The notes: generated by a model not told the origin, from the sequence alone. A stretch of DNA of 61,921 bases from Clostridia bacterium (GCA_017467815.1 JAFUKI010000006.1:1-61921), one strand, 5' to 3'; counted from the stretch's first letter, positions 1 through 9,393 are shown. Program-made: numbers and translations.

Positions 1-390
1 GAAGCTGTAACCGAAGCTGCCACGGAAGCCGCAACGGAAACCGCGACCGAAGCTGCGACAGAAGCCGTAACGGAAGCCGTAACGGAAACTGCGACCGAAG
101 CTGCGACTGAAGCCGTAACTGAAGCTGCCACGGAAGCCGTAACGGAAACCGCGACCGAAGCTGCGACAGAAGCCGTAACGGAAGCCGTAACGGAAACTGC
201 GACCGAAGCTGCGACTGAAGCTGCAACGGAAGCCGCGACCGAAGCTGCGACCGAAGCTGCCACGGAAGCCGTAACGGAAACTGCGACCGAAGCTGCGACT
301 GAAGCTGCAACGGAAGCCGCGACCGAAGCTGCGACTGAAGCCGTAACTGAAGCTGCAACGGAAGCCGTCACCGAAGCTGCAACGGAACCC
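1..390 (+). repeat. Tandem 12-nt repeat encoding TEAA/TEAV units
   Basis: About 32 in-frame 12-base units (gaa-gcN-gcN/gtN-acN). Each encodes four residues, so slippage by whole units changes stalk length without a frameshift. It also contains larger-order duplications: blocks of several units around 20-110 recur near 120-220. Confidence 0.85.
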
Positions 391-525
391 GCAACAGATG
401 CAGTAACCGAAGAAGAACCTGCAAAAGAAACCGACAAAACACCGGTTATTGTAGGTATCGCTGCAGTTGTTGTGATTGCAGCGGTGGTTGCTGCTATCAT
501 TCTGAAGAAAAAGAACAAAAAATAA
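1..525 (+). CDS. TEAA-repeat surface protein, C-terminal fragment (5' end outside window)
   Basis: Frame 1 is open from the first base to the TAA at 523-525. About 130 residues are four-residue units of the type EAAT, EAVT or ETAT. A short acidic segment (EEEPAKETDKTP) follows, then one hydrophobic helix rich in V, A and I, and a final KKKNKK tail. This is the usual C-terminal anchor of a Gram-positive surface protein: a flexible Thr/Glu/Ala stalk, a membrane helix and a positive stop. Unlike three other repeat proteins in the window it has no visible APQT sorting motif, so it may be a simple membrane-anchored protein. Its repeat uses more GCG, GCC and GTA codons than the other copies, suggesting independent history. 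The N-terminal functional domain is not visible. Confidence 0.8.
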   Translation, partial: EAVTEAATEAATETATEAATEAVTEAVTETATEAATEAVTEAATEAVTETATEAATEAVTEAVTETATEAATEAATEAATEAATEAATEAVTETATEAATEAATEAATEAATEAVTEAATEAVTEAATEPATDAVTEEEPAKETDKTPVIVGIAAVVVIAAVVAAIILKKKNKK

Positions 526-570
526 TTCTGCCGCCGTGAAAACGGACATAGGCAAAAACTGAATAAACGG

Positions 571-614
571 GCTGCCGCATTTTTGTGGAAATCACATGGG
601 TGCGGCAGTTTTTT
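571..614 (+). terminator. Rho-independent terminator after the first surface-protein gene
   Basis: CTGCCGCA (572-579) pairs with TGCGGCAG (601-608) and is followed directly by TTTTTT. It lies 46 bases after the stop codon. Confidence 0.85.
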
Positions 615-678
615 GACGGAAACGGCTGTCTGGGGGGAGTAGATCAAAAATGTCCTATTTTTGTGCAATTTTCTTGTA

Positions 679-706
679 TTGCATTTTTACTGTACTATGA
701 TATAAT
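679..706 (+). promoter_or_regulatory. Sigma-A-type promoter for the pectate lyase gene
   Basis: -35 TTGCAT (679-684), 16-base spacer, -10 TATAAT (701-706). It leaves a leader of about 85 bases before the AAGGAGG ribosome site at 781-787. Confidence 0.6.
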
Positions 707-795
707 TAAAATAGTTCAGTATAAACAGGTGAAAAATTTGTTTGTCTGATTCGCAGAAAAATACAACCGTATTATAATCAAGGAGGAAGTATCCC

Positions 796-2721
796 ATGAA
801 AAAAGCAACCGTAAAACTGCTCATCAGCCTGCTGGCGGGTGTTTTGCTGCTCTGCGGCTGTGAGAATACACCGGCGGATGAAACGGATACCGATGCAGCC
901 GTACAGACCGAAGCCGCAACGGAAGCCGCAACCGAACCGGAAACCGAAGCGGAAACAGAGCCGGAAGTGCCGGTGATTGAAGAAGACGTAAATGCAGAGA
1001 GCATTTCGATCAAAAAACAGCTGGGTCTGAACGAACAGATCTATATTCAGCTGACAAAGACCGAAGCCATGAAAGCAGATCCCGAAAAGATGGATTTCAA
1101 AGTATCCTACCGTGCCATGGACAAAGCAAGATTCACGGAACTGGATAAGGAACTGTATCTGGACGAAGGAGACTACATCGGCTGTTATATCCTCGGTCTG
1201 CCGGAAGGGAACTACTGCGTGAAGATCGAGCAGGGCGAAGGGGACAGCTATGCCCGTACGACACTGCTGGATATCAACGTGGAAAGACAGGACAGAAGCG
1301 GTTATGCCTACTTCAACAGAGAAGAGGGTATCGGCGGCTATAACAAAGACGGTTCTGTGAAAGAGAATGCCGTTATCCTTTACCTGAACAACGCCAACAA
1401 GAACACCCTGACTCTGGAAATCGACGGCAAAACCTACACCGGGTTTGTGGAAATTCTGCAGGCGAAGCAGTACATGGAAGTACCGCTGATCATCCGTGTC
1501 ACCGATAAAGTTACCACCAACCAGTGGATGCCCAGAGAGTTTGTTCCCCGTTATGCGGATAATTCCAACTTCGATGAAGAAGAGTTCTGGAGCAATCCTT
1601 TTTCCACCGAAGCCGGAGAAAACCTTGCCGGTCTGCCGGTATTTCTGTGTGACGCCAAGGAAGGCAAGACATACAGTTACACCACAACCACGGAAGGTCT
1701 GACGGAACGTCGTGTGGGCGGTTATGCCAGGGAGACCAAGGTTTTGGGAAGCAGCGATCGTTTCGGAGCGGAATATGTCGGCAAGGAAGTATATGCGGAT
1801 GATGACGGACTCAACTATCTCGATGCTTCCTATGTAACCGATCTCACCATCGAAGGTGTGGGTACCGAAGCGGAATTCTACCAGTTCGGCATCAGGTTTG
1901 TCTACCCGAATTCCATTGAAGTGAGAAATATGATATTCAGTCAGTATCCCGCGGATGCACTCGGCTTCTATGCAGTGGATGATAACCGGGATACCACCCT
2001 TTACGGCAACTGCTGGATTCACAACAACACCTTCAACGCCGGCTATACGGCATGGCATCTGAAGACCAGCCAGTCCCAGCAGAGAGGTGACGGCGCACTG
2101 GATATGTCTTTTGTACACAACATGACCGCATCTTACAATATGTTCAAAGGCTGTGACAAGACCATGCTGATCGGTTCGGAAGAATGGGCAGCCTGTCAGG
2201 ACATCACACTGCATCACAATTACTTTGACAGCTGCAGCTACAGACTGCCGCGCGTTACGAATTCCAATGTACACGGCTACAACAATTTTTATAGTAACTG
2301 TAACTCGCATATAGAACTGTACGGAACCACCAATTATTTCAGTGAATACAGCTGGTTTACGGGCGGGTCCGGTCAGTGGTATCTCGATTTGAATGGGGTA
2401 ACCCTCAAGGCATATAAAGATACGTATGAGTGGTTGGGTGATGTGGCAACATGGGGCGTTGTGCTTGCGGAAGACCGTGAACAGGCGATTGAAAACAACC
2501 AATGCTCACCCGACGGTGTAACGGATTATTCCAAGTTTGACACCGATCCGGCGCTGTTCTATTACGATGCGGAAAACAAGTGCTCCGATGTGGAATTCCT
2601 GCTGGATACATCGGACCGTGAAAGCAACAGTGCGATCCGGTACGCAGAACGGCAGATCCGGAAATACGCCGGTGCCGGAAACCAGAACCGTCTGGAACTG
2701 CCGGACAAAACGGCTGAGTAA
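796..2721 (+). CDS. Lipoprotein pectate lyase-like (PL1-type parallel beta-helix) protein
   Basis: The 641-residue product begins with a lipoprotein signal (MKKATVKLLISLLAGVLLLC, lipobox LLCG-C), so it should be tethered outside the cell membrane. A short TEAATEAATEPETEAETEPE-like acidic linker follows. The C-terminal half matches pectate lyase C-type beta-helices: SYNMFKGCDKTMLIGS corresponds to the Asn/Lys-containing turn, and HHNYFDSCSYRLPRV (around residues 470-486) carries the conserved HHN...R.PR signature with the catalytic Arg. Likely role: cleavage of pectin-type polyuronate at the cell surface, which would fit the uronate gene uxuB at 34 kb. The first roughly 300 residues are not recognised. 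ATG at 796 is chosen because AAGGAGG lies 8 bases upstream. Exact polysaccharide specificity is unknown. Confidence 0.8.
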   Translation: MKKATVKLLISLLAGVLLLCGCENTPADETDTDAAVQTEAATEAATEPETEAETEPEVPVIEEDVNAESISIKKQLGLNEQIYIQLTKTEAMKADPEKMDFKVSYRAMDKARFTELDKELYLDEGDYIGCYILGLPEGNYCVKIEQGEGDSYARTTLLDINVERQDRSGYAYFNREEGIGGYNKDGSVKENAVILYLNNANKNTLTLEIDGKTYTGFVEILQAKQYMEVPLIIRVTDKVTTNQWMPREFVPRYADNSNFDEEEFWSNPFSTEAGENLAGLPVFLCDAKEGKTYSYTTTTEGLTERRVGGYARETKVLGSSDRFGAEYVGKEVYADDDGLNYLDASYVTDLTIEGVGTEAEFYQFGIRFVYPNSIEVRNMIFSQYPADALGFYAVDDNRDTTLYGNCWIHNNTFNAGYTAWHLKTSQSQQRGDGALDMSFVHNMTASYNMFKGCDKTMLIGSEEWAACQDITLHHNYFDSCSYRLPRVTNSNVHGYNNFYSNCNSHIELYGTTNYFSEYSWFTGGSGQWYLDLNGVTLKAYKDTYEWLGDVATWGVVLAEDREQAIENNQCSPDGVTDYSKFDTDPALFYYDAENKCSDVEFLLDTSDRESNSAIRYAERQIRKYAGAGNQNRLELPDKTAE

Positions 2722-2742
2722 GTAAGCAAGAATAATAAACCG

Positions 2743-2798
2743 GAGAGTGCGGTCTTGGGGAATGGGGATTTCCCGGGGCGGCACTCTCGCCTGTTTTT
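2743..2798 (+). terminator. Rho-independent terminator after the pectate lyase gene
   Basis: GAGAGTGC (2743-2750) pairs with GCACTCTC (2781-2788). A secondary GGGGAttTCCCC-like stem lies in the loop and a TTTTT run sits at 2794-2798. Confidence 0.8.
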
Positions 2799-2924
2799 GC
2801 GGTTTTGGGGATGCGTTTTTCCGTGGGGCATCCCCTTTTTTGTGTTTCCGGTACCGTACTGCGAAAAAATATTGTAAAAAAGCCGTCTGCGCCTAAAAAT
2901 TCACGCTTTATTTTTTGACTTTCC

Positions 2925-2953
2925 TACTTAAATATGATATAATATACTATTCA
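2925..2953 (+). promoter_or_regulatory. Sigma-A promoter for ruvC
   Basis: TTGACT (2925-2930), 17-base spacer, TATAAT (2948-2953). The spacing is near-consensus, about 37 bases before the ruvC start. Confidence 0.8.
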
Positions 2954-2989
2954 AGAATGCAAGTGATACTGCGGTGCAGGAGGGAAGGA

Positions 2990-3517
2990 ATGCGGATACT
3001 GGGAATCGACCCCGGCATAGCGATCGTGGGCTGGGGAGTTGTGGACTTTGACGGGCGGAATCTGAAGCCTGTGGACTTCGGCGCCATCACCACAACGCCG
3101 GATATGAAAACGGAAGACCGGATTGCCGCGGTATACCGGGAAATGTGCGCGATCATCGGGAAATACGCCCCGGATGCCATGTCCGTGGAAGAGCTGTTCT
3201 TCAACACCAACCAGAAGACCGGTATTATTGTAGCCGAGTCCCGTGGGGTGATTCTTCTTGCCGCCACCCTCGCCAAAGTACCGATTTACGAATATACCCC
3301 CCTGCAGATCAAGCAGGCAGTAGTAGGCTACGGCAGAGCCGAAAAGAATCAGGTGATCGCCATGGTAACGACCTTCCTGCACCTGACAAAACCACCCAAA
3401 CCGGACGACACAGCCGATGCCCTTGCCGCTGCCATCTGTCATGCCCATTCGGGTACATCCGCATTGGCGGCGCTGTACAACAAGCCGACCACCATGCGCG
3501 GGAAGATTGACGGATAG
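2990..3517 (+). CDS. ruvC: Holliday junction resolvase RuvC
   Basis: RuvC cuts Holliday junctions symmetrically during recombinational repair, guided by RuvAB. The 175-residue product has the family start MRILGIDPG with the first catalytic Asp, the SVEELFF segment with the catalytic Glu, and the C-terminal DDTADALAAA segment with the last acidic pair. Length matches the family. The frame is open further upstream, but the ATG at 2990 is chosen because AGGAGGGAAGG lies just before it and it matches the family N-terminus. ruvA and ruvB are not adjacent, so this copy has been separated from the usual ruvCAB order. Confidence 0.95.
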   Translation: MRILGIDPGIAIVGWGVVDFDGRNLKPVDFGAITTTPDMKTEDRIAAVYREMCAIIGKYAPDAMSVEELFFNTNQKTGIIVAESRGVILLAATLAKVPIYEYTPLQIKQAVVGYGRAEKNQVIAMVTTFLHLTKPPKPDDTADALAAAICHAHSGTSALAALYNKPTTMRGKIDG

Positions 3518-3565
3518 TTCCGGCTTTGTGAAGGATAATAAGTATAGAATCAATGGAGAAAATAT

Positions 3566-4438
3566 ATGTGGAAAAGTGATCGTTGGACGGACTATGAACT
3601 GATTGATGCCGAAGGCGGTGAACGTCTGGAGAGATGGGGAAAATATATTCTCATCAGACCCGATCCTCAGATCATCTGGAAAGGGGAGAGAAAGAATCCC
3701 CTTTGGCGGAATGCCCACGGGGTCTACCGTCGCGCAGGCGGCGGCGGTTCCTGGGTTGTAAACAAAATGCCCGAGGAATGGTGTGTATCCTATGGGGATT
3801 ACACCTTCAAACTGCGTCCTATGGGGTTCAAGCATACGGGACTTTTCCCGGAACAGGCTGCCAACTGGGATTGGACATCTTCCCTGATCCGTAAGGCGGT
3901 TGCCGGCGGTCGGGAGATCAAGGTACTCAATCTGTTTGCCTATACCGGCGGTGCTACGGTTGCCGCATCGGTAGCAGGCGCTGCGGTATGCCATGTGGAT
4001 GCTTCCAAGGGCATGGTGCAGGCGGCGAAGGAAAATATGAAGCTGTCCGGCCGTGAGGATGCGTTCTGCCGGTATATTGTGGATGACTGCCGGAAGTTCG
4101 TGGAACGGGAGATCCGCCGGGGCAGCCGATACGACGGGATCATCATGGATCCGCCATCCTACGGCAGAGGACCGGGCGGGGAGGTATGGAAACTGGAAGA
4201 CTGTGCCGACGAACTGATCGCCCTGACCACCAAGGTACTTTCGGACAAGCCGTTGTTCTTCTTAGTAAACTCCTACACCACAGGTCTGTCTCCTTCTACG
4301 ATGGAATACCTGCTTCTGCGTTCTCTGCCGAAGCACATATCCGGTCATGCCGAAGCCGGCGAACTCGGACTGCCCGTAACGGAAAGCGGTCTGGTTCTGC
4401 CCTGCGGTGCCAGCGTAAGATGGTCCTGCAAAGACTGA
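3566..4438 (+). CDS. Class I SAM-dependent methyltransferase (RlmI/RlmK-like, COG1092 type)
   Basis: The 290-residue product has an N-terminal region ending in FRHTGLFPEQ-like residues (here MGFKHTGLFPEQAANWDW) and a Rossmann SAM-binding core. The core has motif I NLFAYTGGATVAAS, an acidic second strand (HVDASKG), a DDCRKF segment and the catalytic DPPSYGRG motif. The DPPSY type points to base methylation of rRNA, as in the RlmI/RlmK group, but it lacks the PUA domain of RlmI, so the target is uncertain. It lies 48 bases after ruvC and may share its promoter. Confidence 0.8.
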   Translation: MWKSDRWTDYELIDAEGGERLERWGKYILIRPDPQIIWKGERKNPLWRNAHGVYRRAGGGGSWVVNKMPEEWCVSYGDYTFKLRPMGFKHTGLFPEQAANWDWTSSLIRKAVAGGREIKVLNLFAYTGGATVAASVAGAAVCHVDASKGMVQAAKENMKLSGREDAFCRYIVDDCRKFVEREIRRGSRYDGIIMDPPSYGRGPGGEVWKLEDCADELIALTTKVLSDKPLFFLVNSYTTGLSPSTMEYLLLRSLPKHISGHAEAGELGLPVTESGLVLPCGASVRWSCKD

Positions 4439-4522
4439 ACCCGCAGACACCAAACAAATATTGAAGTTGAAAAATCATGGCGCACGAAAGAAAATCCATA
4501 AAGCTGCGCCGAATCCATAGCC

Positions 4523-4600
4523 CATCCCCTTCTTTTTGAAGTTTTTTGAATGGGGTGCGGGGAAAACTTTTTTTCAAAAAAGGTTTCCCTGCGAAAAAAC
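4523..4600 (-). repeat. Dispersed double-hairpin repeat A, copy 1 (reverse orientation)
   Basis: An outer CCCC/GGGG stem enclosing TTCtttttGAA is followed by a hairpin with arms GGGGAAAAC and GGTTTCCC around a T/A-rich loop. It matches the reverse complement of copies at 51525 and 60170. It ends about 27 bases before the ecfA1 start and so lies in that gene's untranslated leader. Confidence 0.65.
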
Positions 4601-4626
4601 GAAAAAACCAAAGAAAGGCAAAAAAC

Positions 4627-5502
4627 ATGAGTGAAGTTATTCGGGTGGAGAATTTATGTTACAGTTATCCGGAAGATGAAGGGACGCCTGCTGTTCCTGC
4701 GCTGAAGGATGTATCGTTTTCCATCGAGGAAGGGTCGTTTACGGCGATTCTGGGACACAACGGCAGCGGAAAAAGTACCCTTGCCAAAGTGCTTTGCATG
4801 ATCTGTCAGCCGGATTCCGGGAAGCTGTTTTTACACGGTAAGGAAATGACGGCGGAAGACATAACGGATGCGGACATTATGAAAGCCAGACGGGAGATCG
4901 GAATGGTATTCCAGAACCCGGACAACCAGATCGTGGCGACCGTTGTGGAAGAAGATGTGGCATTCGGCTGTGAGAATCTGGGGATCCCTTCTGACGAGAT
5001 CCGCCGGAGAGTGGACGAAGCGCTGGAGATCGTGGGCATGACCAGGTATGCCAGACACCAGCCCCATAAGCTCTCAGGCGGTCAGAAACAGCGTATCGCC
5101 GTCGCCGGTACCATTGCCATGAAGCGTAAGGTGATCATATTCGACGAAAGCACGGCGATGCTGGATCCTCTCGGACGCAAGGAAGTCATGGATACCATCA
5201 TCCGCCTGAACCGGGAGGACGGGATCACGGTGCTGATGATCACCCACTATATGAACGAAGCCGCCTTGGCAGACAGGATCATCGTCATGAACCGGGGCGA
5301 AATACTGAAGGACGGGTCCCCCAACCAGGTTTTCGGAGAACCGGAATCCATGTGGGAAGCCGGACTGGATGTACCGCAGACGACGGAGCTGCTGTACCGG
5401 TGCCGGCAGATGGGTTACAATGTACCGCTGGATGTGTTTGACACGGATGAATGTGCGCGGATCATCGCACAGGCTGTATTGAATCAGGAAGGCAGGGATT
5501 GA
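4627..5502 (+). CDS. ecfA1: ECF transporter ATPase EcfA1
   Basis: One of the two ABC ATPases that power group II energy-coupling-factor transporters for vitamins and metal ions, working with EcfA2, EcfT and exchangeable S components. The 291-residue product has Walker A GHNGSGKST, Q-loop FQNPDNQI, signature LSGGQKQR, Walker B VIIFDEST and an H-loop in ITHYM. The frame continues upstream into the repeat element, but ATG 4627 gives the family N-terminus (MSEVIRVENLCYSYP) with GAAAGG upstream. It is followed almost immediately by ecfA2. In many Firmicutes this module follows rplQ in the ribosomal-protein region; here it follows a methyltransferase. Confidence 0.95.
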   Translation: MSEVIRVENLCYSYPEDEGTPAVPALKDVSFSIEEGSFTAILGHNGSGKSTLAKVLCMICQPDSGKLFLHGKEMTAEDITDADIMKARREIGMVFQNPDNQIVATVVEEDVAFGCENLGIPSDEIRRRVDEALEIVGMTRYARHQPHKLSGGQKQRIAVAGTIAMKRKVIIFDESTAMLDPLGRKEVMDTIIRLNREDGITVLMITHYMNEAALADRIIVMNRGEILKDGSPNQVFGEPESMWEAGLDVPQTTELLYRCRQMGYNVPLDVFDTDECARIIAQAVLNQEGRD

Positions 5503-5504
5503 CT

Positions 5505-6383
5505 GTGGCAGGCGTAGAACTGAAAAACGTAACCTACATCTACAACAAAGGTACACCGTACGAAGCAAAAGCGCTGGACAATATTTCTCTGCAGATTCCC
5601 GGTACACGGATCACCGGACTGATCGGTCATACCGGCAGCGGCAAAAGTACCATGATGCAGCTGATCAACGGTCTTCTGAAGCCTACATCCGGGGAAGTGT
5701 GCATCGACGGCAGAAACATCTGGGACGAACCCAAGAAAATCAGAGAGATCCGCTTCAAGGCAGGACTGGTGATGCAGTATCCGGAACACCAGCTGTTTGC
5801 GGAAACGGTGGAGGAGGATATTGCCTACGGTCCGAAGAATATGGGACTGTCCGGCGAGGAACTGCATAAACGGATACTGGACGCGGCGGCATTTTCCGGA
5901 CTGGATCCCGCCCTTCTGCCCAAGTCCCCCTTTGAATTGTCGGGCGGACAGAAGCGACGGGTGGCTCTGGCAGGTGTTATCGCCATGAAACCCCAGATCC
6001 TGATTCTGGACGAACCGGCGGCAGGTCTGGATCCGGGCGGCAGACGGGAAATTCTGGGCGGCGTCAAACGGTACGCCAGAGAAAGCGGAACGAATGTCAT
6101 CATCGTCAGCCACAGTATGGAGGATATGGCGCTGTACTGCGACGATCTGGCGGTTATGTCCGCCGGAAAGATTCTCATGTATGACACCTGCGCGGCGGTA
6201 TTTTCCCGTGCGGAAGAAATGCTTGCCGTGGGACTGGACGTACCCCAGGTGACCGGTGTGGCTTTTGCGCTGGCGAAGCATGGCGTGGACATCGGCAAGG
6301 ATGTGTATACCGTGGACTGGGCGGCGGATAAGCTGGCGGAATTCGGAAAGACAATAAGAACTGAGGATAAAATTAATATATGA
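5505..6383 (+). CDS. ecfA2: ECF transporter ATPase EcfA2
   Basis: Second ATPase of the ECF module. It has Walker A GHTGSGKST, Q-loop MQYPEHQLF, signature LSGGQKRR and Walker B LILDEPAAGLDP. The family N-terminus (VELKNVTYIYNKGTP) is preceded by no ATG, so translation must use GTG 5505 (CAGGGA 7 bases upstream) or TTG 5499, which overlaps the ecfA1 stop as TTGA. The stop overlaps the ecfT start in an ATGA arrangement, indicating translational coupling. Confidence 0.93.
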   Translation: MAGVELKNVTYIYNKGTPYEAKALDNISLQIPGTRITGLIGHTGSGKSTMMQLINGLLKPTSGEVCIDGRNIWDEPKKIREIRFKAGLVMQYPEHQLFAETVEEDIAYGPKNMGLSGEELHKRILDAAAFSGLDPALLPKSPFELSGGQKRRVALAGVIAMKPQILILDEPAAGLDPGGRREILGGVKRYARESGTNVIIVSHSMEDMALYCDDLAVMSAGKILMYDTCAAVFSRAEEMLAVGLDVPQVTGVAFALAKHGVDIGKDVYTVDWAADKLAEFGKTIRTEDKINI

Positions 6384-7207
6384 AAACGGATATTGCATTC
6401 GGGCAGTATTGCGAAGGGGATTCCATTCTCCACAGACTGGATCCGCGTGCCAAGATACTGCTGGCAGTTTTGTATATCGTAGTGATTTTTATGGCGAAAA
6501 GTGCAACGGCATTCGGTCTGCTGCTGCTTTTCTCCATCGGGCTGGTGCTGGTTTCCGGGATCCCCGTGAGGATCGTACTGAACAGCATGAAGCCGCTGAC
6601 CTTTATTATCGTGTTCACGGCGATCATCAATATTTTCTGGATGACCGGGGATACTCTGCTGTTTCAGCTGGGGTTTGTCAAGGTGTATCTGGAGGGCATC
6701 ATCAACGCCCTGCTGCTGGTACTGCGGATCATGCTGCTGCTGATCTGCACCAGTATGTTTCTGACCTATACCACCACTCCCATTTCGCTGACGGACGGTC
6801 TGGAACAGCTGCTTTCTCCCTTGAAGAAACTGCACGTGCCGGTACATGAATTTTCCATGATGATGACCATCGCCCTGCGGTTCATTCCCACACTGATCGA
6901 GGAAACGGAAAAGATCATGAACGCTCAGAAGGCGCGAGGGGCGGATTTTTCCCAGGGAAGCATTGTACGCCGGGCAAAGGCGCTGATTCCCATTCTGGTG
7001 CCCCTGTTCGTGTCCGCTTTCCGCCGTGCCGATGAGCTGGCGACTGCGATGGAATGCCGCTGTTATACCGGCGGTGAAGGCCGTACGCGGATGAATGTGC
7101 TGAAATATAAGGGGAGCGATCTTCTGGCAATCGGTGCGGTGGTTCTGCTGGGTGCCGCTGTGGTGCTTCTGAACCTGTACCTGCCGGGATACTCTCTGAC
7201 TTTGTGA
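6380..7207 (+). CDS. ecfT: ECF transporter transmembrane subunit EcfT
   Basis: Integral membrane coupling protein (275 residues, about five to six hydrophobic segments) that links the S component to EcfA1A2. Diagnostic coupling motifs are NAQKARGADF and, near the C-terminus, AMECRCY, where the second Arg motif reads CRC rather than ARG. The start overlaps the ecfA2 stop (ATGA). No S-component gene is in the window, as expected for the shared group II module. Confidence 0.93.
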   Translation: MKTDIAFGQYCEGDSILHRLDPRAKILLAVLYIVVIFMAKSATAFGLLLLFSIGLVLVSGIPVRIVLNSMKPLTFIIVFTAIINIFWMTGDTLLFQLGFVKVYLEGIINALLLVLRIMLLLICTSMFLTYTTTPISLTDGLEQLLSPLKKLHVPVHEFSMMMTIALRFIPTLIEETEKIMNAQKARGADFSQGSIVRRAKALIPILVPLFVSAFRRADELATAMECRCYTGGEGRTRMNVLKYKGSDLLAIGAVVLLGAAVVLLNLYLPGYSLTL

Positions 7208-7267
7208 TGGAATACCGAAAGAAAGGAAATGCGTGATCACTGACGGGACAGCGCATGGGTGAACAGT

Positions 7268-8065
7268 ATGAACCTGCTTCTGCGGATCGCCTATAACGGT
7301 GCGGCGTACTGCGGATTTCAGTCCCAGAACAACGGACGTTCCGTACAGGAAGTGCTGACCGCTGCGGCGGGAAAAGCATTCGGCTTCCCTTGCAGTGTGA
7401 CCGGCTGTTCCCGGACCGATGCCGGCGTACACGCAAGAGGATTCTGTGCGGTAGTGGCGCCTGTTGGAAACGGGGAAGACCACCGGCTGACCGTTCCTCC
7501 GGGGAAAGTACACAGAGCATTGGCAAAGTATCTGCCGGATGACATTGCGGTAAACGGCGCCTGCTTTGTGCCTGCGGATTTCCATCCCCGGTACGGCGTT
7601 GTTTCCAAGGAATACGTATACCGTATGCGCGATGCCAGAGCCAGGGATCCTTTTCAGGCAGGACTGGTGTGGCAGTTAAAAAAGCCCCTTTCTCCCGCGA
7701 TGATCGACCGTATGAACGAAGGGGCGAAATACCTTGTGGGCAAACACGATTTCTCCGCATTCATGGCAGCCGGATCCAAGATCACCGATGCCACACGGAC
7801 GGTGTACGAGCTGTATATCTGCCGGGGCGCGGACGGGATCATTGAGCTGCATATTGCGGCGGATGGGTTTTTGTATAATATGGTGCGCATCATCACCGGC
7901 ACGCTGACCGAAGTGGCATACGGGGACAGAGAGCCGGCGGATGTGGCGGACATTTTAGCCGGACGGAACAGAGCCGGAGCCGGAAAAACTGCCCCTGCGG
8001 AAGGATTGTTTCTGGAAAAGGTTACATATCCGTCCGAATGGGGAATAGAATGGCAGTGTGACTGA
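7268..8065 (+). CDS. truA: tRNA pseudouridine synthase A (TruA)
   Basis: Isomerises uridines 38-40 in the tRNA anticodon stem. The catalytic Asp lies in CSRTDAGVHARGF. Other family landmarks are the N-terminal RIAYNGAAYCGFQSQ, the FHPRYGVVSKEYVY segment and FLYNMVRIITGTL. The 265-residue length is typical. ATG 7268 is preferred because GGGTGA lies 5 bases upstream and the protein then begins MNLLLRIAYNG; GTG 7259 would add three residues. It follows ecfT by about 60 bases, the same neighbour order seen in many Firmicutes. Confidence 0.95.
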   Translation: MNLLLRIAYNGAAYCGFQSQNNGRSVQEVLTAAAGKAFGFPCSVTGCSRTDAGVHARGFCAVVAPVGNGEDHRLTVPPGKVHRALAKYLPDDIAVNGACFVPADFHPRYGVVSKEYVYRMRDARARDPFQAGLVWQLKKPLSPAMIDRMNEGAKYLVGKHDFSAFMAAGSKITDATRTVYELYICRGADGIIELHIAADGFLYNMVRIITGTLTEVAYGDREPADVADILAGRNRAGAGKTAPAEGLFLEKVTYPSEWGIEWQCD

Positions 8066-8114
8066 TACAATGACGGTATCGGAAAAATAAAGAAGGAAAA
8101 GGAGGCGGATCCGG

Positions 8115-9359
8115 ATGGAACGGAAAAAGATGCGGCAGACAGAACCTGCACCGGACACCGGCGGACAAGTCGTACGTGTGGCGGGGAAGATCAAGCCCCA
8201 GGTCAACCGGTATTACGGACGGGTGGCACTGCGGTACAGAATGCTCGGCGGCGTGCTGGCTGTTATGCTGGGGCTGTTTCTTGTGCTGGTGCTGGCGGTG
8301 TACGGAGAATATATCACCTACGATAACCTGACCTATCTGGCAAGGGACTTTGACTTGTCCATCCAGACCGGCAGCGGCTCCTTTACCACCATTACCTATC
8401 CCAGACAGGAAAGCCTTTCCTTTGTGCCGTTCAAAAACGGTATGGCGGTCAGCGGCGGCGATGTGCTGCGTATCTATGACTCTGCCGGGATCGTGCTGAC
8501 GGAGGAAAATCTGAATTATGAGGAACCGGTGCTGGTTTCCTCGGATAAATATGTGCTGGCGTACGACCTGGGCAGCCGGAATTATTCCCTGTACAATACC
8601 TTGACCAGAGTCATCGACAGACAAGCGGATTTCCGTATTACCTGCGCCGATGTCAGCGATACCGGGGCGTTTCTGCTGGTGACCCGATCCAATGAAACCA
8701 GATACGTGGTGGAGCTTTACAATACAGCTCTGAACAAAACCATGTCCATCTATAAAGACCATTATGTACTGGATGCCGCTATCCGGGACGACGGAAAACG
8801 GCTGGTGATCTGCTCCGCCATCCCTTCCGGTACGGACTTTACCTGTGAGATTTCCCTGTGTGAGGACGGTAAGGCGGAACCGGTCATCACCAAAACCTAT
8901 ACCGGCACCATGCCCCTGCGTGCTTCCTTTGCACCGGACGGCTCTTTTGCGGTGCTGTGTGATAATGAAGTGCTGTTCTTCGATAAGGACGGCAATGAAA
9001 AGAATGTGTACAAGATCACCGGTATGACACTGGTCAGCGCCCACATGAACAACGGCATCGCGGCACTTGTGGGAGCGGAAAATGCGCTGGGCAGCGAAAA
9101 CCGGATCGTGGTGCTGGACTTCGACGGCAATGTGCTGTTCTCTCAGAGCTATAAAGAGAGGGTGACGGATATCTGCACCGCGGAAGAAGACGGTGAGTAT
9201 CTCTGCGCCATCCTGACCACCGGCTCGGTCATCAAACTCGGTACCCAGGGTATCGTGGAGAGCGTGGAGCTGGAGGACGATGATACCCTGTCTGTGGAAT
9301 GCGCGGATCAGGGCGTTGTGGTCTGTACCAAGGACAGTATGTACTACGCATTCCAATAA
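8115..9359 (+). CDS. DUF5711-type membrane-anchored beta-propeller-like protein
   Basis: The 414-residue product has a short charged cytoplasmic N-terminus, one strong transmembrane helix (around residues 43-66, MLGGVLAVMLGLFLVLVLAV) and a large extracytoplasmic domain. That domain repeats the pattern short beta strands plus DxxG or GxxL turns (for example LVSSDKYVLAYDLGSRNYSLYN), as in beta-propellers and the Clostridia DUF5711 family. No catalytic motif is seen. It is followed 34 bases later by cvpA; that pairing is common in this family, but its function is unknown. ATG 8115 has GGAGGCGG upstream. Confidence 0.7.
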   Translation: MERKKMRQTEPAPDTGGQVVRVAGKIKPQVNRYYGRVALRYRMLGGVLAVMLGLFLVLVLAVYGEYITYDNLTYLARDFDLSIQTGSGSFTTITYPRQESLSFVPFKNGMAVSGGDVLRIYDSAGIVLTEENLNYEEPVLVSSDKYVLAYDLGSRNYSLYNTLTRVIDRQADFRITCADVSDTGAFLLVTRSNETRYVVELYNTALNKTMSIYKDHYVLDAAIRDDGKRLVICSAIPSGTDFTCEISLCEDGKAEPVITKTYTGTMPLRASFAPDGSFAVLCDNEVLFFDKDGNEKNVYKITGMTLVSAHMNNGIAALVGAENALGSENRIVVLDFDGNVLFSQSYKERVTDICTAEEDGEYLCAILTTGSVIKLGTQGIVESVELEDDDTLSVECADQGVVVCTKDSMYYAFQ

Positions 9360-9393
9360 TGCTGAATGTAAATAATAAAAACGGAGGCTATCT

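Noticed and set aside
1..390. Tandem repeats considered as a CRISPR array
   Set aside because: The units are 12 bases, in frame, with no spacers and clear coding sense; no cas genes are present.
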